Assembly (NCBI RefSeq): GCF_030145185.1
Contig: NZ_JAQYWB010000042.1
Coordinates: 1 to 55,584 of the forward strand
DNA from: Desulfoluna sp.
GTDB taxonomy: Bacteria; Desulfobacterota; Desulfobacteria; Desulfobacterales; Desulfolunaceae
Direction: 5' to 3'
DNA: 55,584 nt
The notes beneath the pieces are model-generated. The model was given only the letters and a program-made list of their open reading frames with translations. It made no database searches and had not been told where the DNA came from. Positions 45,373 to 52,900 of this stretch are shown in pieces. Both the position numbers and the translations under genes were made by a program. Positions within the stretch are counted from its first letter, which is position 1, and each line of letters starts with the position of its first letter.

Positions 45373-45516
45373 ATGCCTCGTATTCCCCGGATGGTCAGGA
45401 CAGATCCCGGCCAGAAAACCGTTTATCATGTAATCAGCCGAACGGCACTTGACGGCCTCCCCTTCAAGGATTCTGAAAAAGACGAGCTGGTTCGTGTGAT
45501 TCGTCGATTTTCAATT
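45373..45516 (+). pseudogene. 5' fragment of RAYT transposase
   Basis: From ATG 45373 (AAGGAG upstream at 45358-45363) the frame encodes the first 48 residues of the intact RAYT (MPRIPRMVRTDPGQKTVYHV ... VRVIRRFS). It then runs straight through a copy of the 18-bp repeat (read as NQGTGTMRS) into IstA sequence. The fusion frame is open to 46566. Confidence 0.75.
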
Positions 45517-45534
45517 AACCAGGGGACAGGCACC

Positions 45535-46566
45535 ATGCGCTCCGGCAAGCATTTTGTTCGCTGCTATCCTTGCGAGCGTCAACAAGCCTTTTTTGACGGG
45601 CATATGCATGCGTTTTCATTTTTTGGTGGGGTGTTCCCCGTTCTGATTTACGACAATCTCACGACAGCTGTTCAAAAAGTCTATCGGGGTAAAAAGCGGG
45701 ATCTTCAAGAGAGTTATGCCCGGTTTGTGGGGTATTACAACTTCATGCCCCGTTTTTGCAATCCCGCCTCAGGCCATGAAAAAGGCGGTGTTGAAGGGCT
45801 GGTTGGATATTCTCGGCGTAACTACATGGTCCCCTTGCCAGATGTTGACTCCCTTGACGAGCTGAACGACAGACTTCTTGAAGCGTGCATGGCCTACGGC
45901 GACCACCGGCAGGCTGGCAAGGAAGAGAGCGTTGACGCCTTCTATGAGGCTGAAAAAAGCAGCCTGTTATCATCCCCCGGTGTCCCGTTCAGTAATGTCG
46001 GGATGTCTGCCCCGAAGATCGACAAGTATGCCACCGCCATCGTCGATAAAAACCGATATTCCGTCCCCACCCGTTATGCCCATGTGAAGGCCAGGGCTCT
46101 GCTTTATGTGGACCGGGTGGAGATATTTTACGGCCAGACGCGCATTGCATCCCACAAACGGTTGTACAACAACAATCAATGGAGCCTTGAACCCGGTCAT
46201 TACCTGGAACTTATCCGTCAAAGGCCCCAGGCGTTCGATACCGCGCGCCCTATACGGCAATGGCGAGAAGCTTGGCCCGATTGCTTTGAAGAGCTGTTGG
46301 AGCGCCTTCGTCATAAGTATGGGCATACGCGAGGCACCCGAGATTTTATCTCTGTTTTGATGCTTTACAAGACATACCCCACTGCCGAGGTTGAAGCCGC
46401 AGTGGCGTTGGCACTCTCCTCGGGTGCTGAGTCGCTTGCCACGGTCGAGTATGCATTGCTTGCTGCCACAAGGCCCCCGGAAAAACAGGCCGATTCTGTT
46501 GCGGGTTGGCCCACCCTTCCTCCTGCGGATATAGCCATTTACCAGCAGCTGGGAGGTGTCCAGTGA
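45535..46566 (+). pseudogene. istA: IS21-family transposase IstA, N-terminally truncated
   Basis: The frame carries the second half of the DDE integrase core: Asp in FPVLIYDNLTTAV and Glu in EKGGVEGLVGYSRRN. The IstA C-terminal domain follows (KIDKYATAIVDKNRYSVPTRYA). The N-terminal DNA-binding part and first catalytic Asp are missing, so it cannot be active. The in-frame ATG at 45535 belongs to the 18-bp repeat, whose AGGGGA provides a ribosome site. Overlap GTGA links it to istB. Confidence 0.82.
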
Positions 46567-47345
46567 ATACAGCAGCCATGCATGCCATATTGATTGAGAA
46601 TTTGAAGCAGCTCAAACTCTCTTCCATGACGAAAAACATCGAAAGTGAACTGAGACAAGCCCGGGAAAACGGCATCTCTTATGAAGAATTTTTACTGAAC
46701 CTGAGCGAGCTTGAAATCCATCACCGAAGAGAAAATGGCCGAAAAAGGCGGGTCAAGGAAGCCATGTTCCCCCTCTTCAAGCCCCTTGAGACATTTGATT
46801 TTACGGCTTCTCCGCAACTTGACCGACGGCTTGTCAGAGAGCTCGCTACCGGTGAATATCTGAAAGAGAAGCGGAATATTATCTTCATGGGAAAGAGCGG
46901 CACAGGCAAGACGCACCTGGCTACGGCCCTGGGCATAGAAGCATGTACAGAAGGCCATCGCACGCGTTTTGTAACGGGTTGTGGCCTTGCCAATGAGCTG
47001 ATTGAAGCCGGCGATAAAAAGGGGCTTACCCGCATGTTGAAGCGGTATGCGGGGTACGGGCTTCTGGTTGTAGATGAGCTGGGTTACGTGCCGTTCTCAA
47101 AAGAGGGCGGTGAGTTGCTCTTCCAGGTGCTTGCAGAACGCCATGAGAAAAGGTCTGTCATTATTACCACAAACCTTGGGTTTGGTGACTGGACACAGGT
47201 CTTCGGAGACCCGAATCTTACAGCTGCGCTGTTGGATCGTCTCACACACAAAGCCCATGTGATCCATTGCAATTGGGACAGCTATCGACTCAAAGAGACT
47301 CTGAAAGGACAAGCAAGGGTGACACATGGAACTAACAGTTTATAA
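46563..47345 (+). CDS. istB: IS21-family ATPase IstB
   Basis: The 260-residue AAA+ transposition helper has Walker A GKSGTGKTHLA (about residues 103-113), Walker B LLVVDELGYV (about 162-171) and the sensor region VIITTNLGFGDW. The GTG at 46563 overlaps the istA stop (GTGA), as is usual in IS21. It appears intact though its partner is truncated. The family normally regulates target choice for IstA. Confidence 0.9.
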   Translation: MNTAAMHAILIENLKQLKLSSMTKNIESELRQARENGISYEEFLLNLSELEIHHRRENGRKRRVKEAMFPLFKPLETFDFTASPQLDRRLVRELATGEYLKEKRNIIFMGKSGTGKTHLATALGIEACTEGHRTRFVTGCGLANELIEAGDKKGLTRMLKRYAGYGLLVVDELGYVPFSKEGGELLFQVLAERHEKRSVIITTNLGFGDWTQVFGDPNLTAALLDRLTHKAHVIHCNWDSYRLKETLKGQARVTHGTNSL

Positions 47346-47580
47346 TACAAATAAGCATCGCTTGGAGACCTTCGAAGTGGAGTTTACCGTAGAGAATACG
47401 ACGACCTTTTATGCGGCGACAATTGATGACGCCGTCTGGCGAATCACCGATTTTAACGGCGGCCTTCTTATCTCACCGAACAACTATAACTACCCTGCAT
47501 GGATAGACGATATATCCAGAAAAGATATTGAATTTAATCATAAAAAGGCCGAGGCGTTATTGGCCACAATCACGGAGTAG
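47326..47580 (+). CDS. Small hypothetical protein downstream of istB
   Basis: An 84-residue acidic protein (MELTVYNTNKHRLETFEVEF...) overlaps the end of istB by 20 bases. It has no signal peptide or membrane segment and looks like a compact beta-rich fold. Not recognised; possibly an IS-linked accessory ORF. Confidence 0.4.
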   Translation: MELTVYNTNKHRLETFEVEFTVENTTTFYAATIDDAVWRITDFNGGLLISPNNYNYPAWIDDISRKDIEFNHKKAEALLATITE

Positions 47581-47600
47581 AGCCCCTACACCATAGCCGC

Positions 47601-47660
47601 CCCGCCGCCCTGGAGGGAACTCCGGTCGCAAGCTCCCTTCGTTCCCTCCAGGGCGGCGGG
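47601..47660. terminator. Perfect 20-bp inverted repeat behind the IS21 genes
   Basis: CCCGCCGCCCTGGAGGGAAC (47601-47620) and its exact inverse (47641-47660) flank a 20-nt loop. No T-run follows. It may block read-through out of the element. Confidence 0.6.
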
Positions 47661-47707
47661 TGTATATCACGTTATCGTTAAACGAATCGATGTGTTTTTA
47701 TTTAACT

Positions 47708-47756
47708 GGGGTGGGTCAAAATTGGATTGTCGAAGGGGGACAATTTTGGGTTGTCG
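47708..47756. mobile_element. Probable right end of the IS21-like element
   Basis: GGGTGGGTCAAAATTGGATTG and GGGGGACAATTTTGGGTTGTCG resemble the repeated transposase-binding motifs (CAATTTTGG...TTGTCG) at IS21-family ends. The left end was not found, in line with the truncated istA. Confidence 0.5.
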
Positions 47757-47763
47757 TTTACAC

Positions 47764-47965
47764 GAGGTATTTCTTGCTGGTGCTTTCAACAATGTACGAG
47801 CCGTTGAGGTGCTTCATGATCTGCTGAAGATTCGCGTTGGGGGTTTCGATGAGGATATGGTCATGGTTGGTTATGAGGCAGGAAGCATGGATGATGGCCC
47901 CATACCGTTCATGGGCCTCACCGAGATACTCAAGGAATCTCTCTCGGTCCCGCTTGCTTTGTAGA
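47764..47965 (-). pseudogene. RAYT/Y1 transposase fragment
   Basis: Minus-strand reading gives EYLGEAHERYGAIIHASCLI then TNHDHILIETPNANLQQIMK, including the HUH-type NHDH motif of Y1/RAYT transposases. It is the longest of three fragments of this second RAYT lineage (others at 31496 and 31884) and joins the IS21 right end directly. Confidence 0.7.
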
Positions 47966-48111
47966 TGTTCGTTCGCTCATTACCCCGATATGCCACAGGG
48001 TAAAACGCCCCGGGAAACTTAATCCGTAGGGGTCGTGCCATGATGCTTTGCCTTTTGATGAGAGATGAGAAGGCTGTTTTCAGGGTCTGTTAAAAAACCA
48101 GGACAATCGTT

Positions 48112-48246
48112 TTGATTTAAATCAATCATTTGTGGTTTTCTCCGATGTCAAGACGCACCCCTTTTTTCTCGCATTTCTACCTTGCCCGATATCAAGACGT
48201 GACCCCCGCTTCTCATTTATTAGATATTCATCTTGATTAAAATCAA
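48112..48246 (+). promoter_or_regulatory. Two perfect FNR-type boxes upstream of the NRPS
   Basis: TTGATTTAAATCAA (48112-48125) and TTGATTAAAATCAA (48233-48246) both match the FNR/CRP-family consensus TTGAT-N4-ATCAA exactly. They are 121 bp apart and about 430-560 bp before the NRPS start. Between them, a TCAAGACG-containing motif is repeated with a 45-bp period (48141-48161, 48186-48206). Confidence 0.6.
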
Positions 48247-48485
48247 CTACCCCTGAAACTTTAAAAAGAACATCTTAATTCGTTGAAGAATCCAACTTGC
48301 CAAAGGGATGGTATGGTTCTATGGTTAGCTAATATTGTTGGGCAAAAATACTTGTTCATCAGATGGTAGTTTCCTAATGATTGGGTTTCCTATAAGGGTG
48401 TTATAGGACAATGATTTGATGGTATGCTTCAGAACACTCAAAGGCACAACACGGAATAGAAGCCAATAAGGAAACCGATGACTCC

Positions 48486-48634
48486 GGATTTGAACCCTCT
48501 ACTTATGCCTCCGGCGGTCTTGCTGGGGGCTAAATTTTTGCCTGATTTCATAAAGACGGGTTTGACAATGACATCCGCAACCTACTTTCAAGGTGGCCCA
48601 CCTTGCCGCCGGAGGCTTTTTGGAGAGCTGAATA
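48486..48634. repeat. Dispersed repeat cluster just upstream of the NRPS
   Basis: This holds ATGCCTCCGGCGGTCTTGCTGG (48505 on), a CAAGGTGGCCCACCTTG hairpin with CCGCCGGAGGC (48586-48616) and the AGCTGAATAGTTAC end motif (about 48627). No promoter of good quality could be recognised between here and the NRPS start. Confidence 0.5.
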
Positions 48635-48674
48635 GTTACAAAAAATTTAACTTCAAAATGAAAGATACCTTGAT

Positions 48675-49949
48675 ATGAATACATTTGTTGAAACAAAGGA
48701 AGCCAGAACGAGTCTTGATTATTTCACATCAATTTTTCATGGACTTGAAACCGACTCAAACCCGATTTATGATACCCCGGAAAATATCATAAAAAGTACC
48801 CCCTCCGTCGAATCTCACCTTATTGCTTTGCCAGGGACGCGGACTCCTCCATCCATTAAAAATTTTCTGATGGAAAAAAGCTTAACTGAGAGCACCTTCT
48901 TTCTGGGTGTTTTTTCATATGTTCTTGCCAAATTTACCGGCCAGAACGAAAGTGTTTTCTGCATACATACCAAAAATACGACGCACCGAATCTTGCCGAT
49001 TTATATTAAAATCGATGAAACCCAGCTGATTTCAGAATACCTTGATACCGTTCATAAAAATTATTTAGAGACCATTCACCACACTGCCTGTCCTTTTGAA
49101 ACACTGGCAGAAAAACTCGGTATCAAATCGGATATCCAGTTCAATTACGGGTCGGATTCGAACGCTTTGATTCCAAGCTCAGATCCAATCCTCTCCGTTT
49201 TTATTTTTTCAGAACCAGACGGCTACCAAATCACACTCCACTACCGGGGTGATTTATATAGAAAAGAGACGATCCAGCGTTTTTCTGCTCTTTTTGAAAA
49301 AACGGTTTCAAGCTTTTTAAACACTGCCAAGTTATCCGAGCTGACACTGATTTCCGATGAGGACCGGCGTCTTTGTCAAGGGTTCAATCAGACAGAGGTT
49401 CCCTATGACACCTCTTTGACCCTGGTTGATCTCCTGGGCAACCAGATGAAGAAAACCCCGGACAATATTGCTTTGGTTTATAAGGATGTCCGGATTAGTT
49501 ACAAAGAACTGGATGAGGTCACCGAACGGCTGGCCAAACACATTAAAAGTTTTGGCATCGGCCGAAAGAATGTCGTGGCCATCCTTCTCCCGAAATCCCA
49601 GTATATGACCATTGCCGCCATTGCTGTTTTAAAAGCGGGAGCGGCCTATCAGCCACTGGACCCCAGCTACCCCATGGATCGTCTTAAATTTATGGTTCAG
49701 GATGCCGACGCAACGCTTTTGATTGCCGACGAATCCATGATTCCTTTGTTGCCGGACTATCATGGACCCATTGTTTTAACCAAAGATATTGATGGCATAA
49801 AAGATTCAGACCGGATACTTGATGATCCAAAACCGGAAGATCTTACTCGTCGTGCTCTACACCTCCGGCTCCACCGGGGTCCCCAAAGGGGTGATGCTGT
49901 CGCATCAAAATATTGTTGCCATGTGCCGGTGGTTCCCCCGCTATTATAA
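48675..49949 (+). CDS. NRPS, 5' part: condensation C-lobe and start of adenylation domain 1
   Basis: Residues 1-230 match only the C-terminal lobe of a condensation domain (ESTFFLGVFSYVLAKFTGQNES lines up with LNAFFVGVFGYVLGRYNHKDHS in module 2). The N-lobe and HHxxxDG are absent. Adenylation core A1-A2 follow (YKELDEVTERLAKHI, LKAGAAYQPLDPSYPMDRL). The frame breaks near 49841-49854, just before core A3: one extra base leads into nonsense ending at 49949, while the true sequence continues in the next frame. ATG 48675 has only a weak ribosome site. Either a real frameshift or a sequencing error. Confidence 0.8.
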   Translation: MNTFVETKEARTSLDYFTSIFHGLETDSNPIYDTPENIIKSTPSVESHLIALPGTRTPPSIKNFLMEKSLTESTFFLGVFSYVLAKFTGQNESVFCIHTKNTTHRILPIYIKIDETQLISEYLDTVHKNYLETIHHTACPFETLAEKLGIKSDIQFNYGSDSNALIPSSDPILSVFIFSEPDGYQITLHYRGDLYRKETIQRFSALFEKTVSSFLNTAKLSELTLISDEDRRLCQGFNQTEVPYDTSLTLVDLLGNQMKKTPDNIALVYKDVRISYKELDEVTERLAKHIKSFGIGRKNVVAILLPKSQYMTIAAIAVLKAGAAYQPLDPSYPMDRLKFMVQDADATLLIADESMIPLLPDYHGPIVLTKDIDGIKDSDRILDDPKPEDLTRRALHLRLHRGPQRGDAVASKYCCHVPVVPPLL

Positions 49950-52900
49950 TCTTGATGAAACAGCCAGAGTATCTGCCTACGCCAGTTTCGGTTTTGATGC
50001 CAGTCTGATGGACATCTATCCGGCCTTAACCGTTGGGGCCTGTGCTTATATCATCGAAGACGAGATCCGTCTTGATCTGATCAAACTGAACGACTATTTT
50101 AAAGGCAATCAGATTACCCATGCCTTTATGACCACCCAGGTGGCCCGACAATTTGTGGTAAATATCGAAAATCATTCCCTGAAACATTTGTTAACCGGGG
50201 GTGAAAAGCTTCCTACCCTTACCCCGCCGAGGTATCCACTCCATAACATTTACGGCCCCACCGAAACCACCGTCCTGGTTACTGCCTTTCCCGTGGATGC
50301 CGAATACCCAAACATTCCTCTGGGTAAGGCCATTGACAATGTGAAGCTTTATGTGCTGGATGAATTTGAACGTCAGGTTCCCATCGGTGTCCCAGGAGAG
50401 CTTTGTATTGCAGGGATACAGGTCTCGTGTGGCTATCTCAACCAACCGGAAAAAACCAAGGCGGTCTTCACCCCCAACCCCTATGCCCTGGAAAAACCTT
50501 ATGACCGAATGTATCATACCGGGGATATTGTTCGGTATCTGACCGACGGCAATATTGAATTTATAGGCCGCCGGGATGCCCAGGTGAAAATCAGAGGTTT
50601 CCGCATTGAACTTACGGAAGTGGAGGAGGTGATCCGCCACTTTGAAGGCATTCAGGATGCCACAGTTGTCGCCTATGACAATGCCGGCGGCGGCAAGTAT
50701 ATTGCCGCTTATATTGTGGCCGATGCCCCCATCGACATGGATGCGCTCAATGGGTTTATAGAGTCCCGAAAGCCCTCCTATATGATTCCTGCGGTCACCT
50801 TGCAAATTGACAAGATCCCGCTGAATCAGAACATGAAGGTCAATAAAAAAGAACTGCCGGTTCCTGTAAGGAAAACTGAAAACATCGTTAAGCCTGAAAA
50901 CAAAATCCAGCAGAAAATATTTGATTGTGTTGCCAAAGCGCTGGGCCATGATGAATTCGGCATTCATACCGATTTTCAGGATGCCGGTCTGACCTCCATC
51001 GGAATCGTCTCCTTGAATGTGCTTTTGTCAAATACATTCGGCGTTGCTGTCAAAACCCGGGATTTGACAGTATGCAATACCATTGTCCGGCTGGAAGCCT
51101 TTCTCGCCACTGCAGATCCATTGTCCACCATGGAGGCCATGGAAAAACAGGAGGCTTATCCGGTTTCTGAAACCCAGATGGGACTGTTTGTCGAGTCCAT
51201 GGCCAAGCCCGAATCGCTGCGATATAATTTGCCGATGCTGTTTAAGCTCCATCCGGATGTGGACCTGGATAAATTGAAAACCGCCATTGAAGCAACCCTC
51301 GAGGCCCACCCTTACATTAAAACCCGATTTTTCATGGACGGGCATGATGAAATCATGCAGCGACGACAAGATGATGACCCTTTTGTCGTGAAAATCCTGA
51401 ACACCCTGGACATAGAGACACTTGTCACCCCTTTTAAACTTATTGAAGGGCAGCTGTTCGACCTCTCTCTTTACGATACCAAAGAAGGCAGCTTCTTTTT
51501 TATGGATCTTCATCATATGATCTGTGACGGAACCTCCATTGCCATTCTTATTGAGGATATCAACCGGGCTTATGCCGGTGAAAAACCTGAACCTGAAATC
51601 TATACGGGGTTTGAAGCAGCCCTTGACGAAAAAAAAACCCGGGCCTCGGAGGTTTACACCCAGGCCAAAGCCTATTACGCCTCGATTTTTAAAGGCTGTG
51701 ACACCCATTTTCTCCTGGCACCGGATAAAAAAGATGACCCAGCCCCCAGCCTGGGAGAAATAGCGCATATTCCATTGGATCTTGACCTTGAATCGGTGAA
51801 CGCGTTTTGCCATCAAAAGAAAATTACATTGAATGCTTTTTTTGTGGGTGTATTCGGGTATGTCCTTGGGCGATACAACCATAAGGATCATAGTGTATTC
51901 ACCACCATCTATAACGGAAGAAATGATTCGAGAATCGCCCGATCCGCCGGAATGTATGTAAAAACCCTGCCGATTTATTGTCATCTTACGACCACCGTTC
52001 CCGGACTGCTGGCCACCACCAAGGAACAGCTTATGAACGGGATGGATCATGATATCTATTCATTTGCAGAAATCAGCCGTGCCTTTGGCATCACTCCCGA
52101 TATCATCTTTGCTTATCAGGGCGATAATTTTGAATTTGAGAGCATTGGCAATCTTCCTGCGGAAAACATCCAGGTGATGACCGACGGTGCCATTGCGCCG
52201 ATCTCTGTGATCATGTCTATCCAGGGTGGAAAATTTCATTTGATGGCATCTTTTCGACGCGACATGTATGACGACAGAACCATGGATGCCCTTCTGAAAA
52301 ACTACGTCCTGGCGGCCAGACAAATGCTCTTTTGTGATGATCTGTCCCAAATTCGGCTTCTTTTTGATGAAGAAAATAAAATGGTCGATGATCCCCGTTT
52401 CTACGGACAAACCTTTGTGGATCTTTTCGCCAAATCGGCCCAACAATATCCGGATCATATTGCCGTCAAGGATATAAATGGCGTCATCACATATCAGGAG
52501 CTGGATTCGGCTTCCGATGCGCTGGCCCTCAGCCTCCTTTCCCAGGGCCTGCAGGCACAAGATTTTGTCGGGGTGCTTTCCGGAAGATCACGGGAATTTA
52601 TCATCGGGGTGACGGCTGTGATGAAGGCCGGAGGGGCCTATGTTCCCCTTGATCCGGAATACCCCCAGGACCGCCTTCGATACATGCTTGAAGATTCCGG
52701 CGCAAAGATTCTTCTTTCCGTAAGCGATCATAAAGATCTTACCCGTTTTTATAAGCAAAAAACCATTCTGCTGGACCTGCTTCCAGCAGCGAAAACTTGT
52801 TTACCGGATAAATCCTGGATGACCGCCAGGCCCTTACCGGAAAATCTGGCCTATATGATTTATACCTCCGGTTCCACCGGAAAGCCCAAAGGGGTTATGA

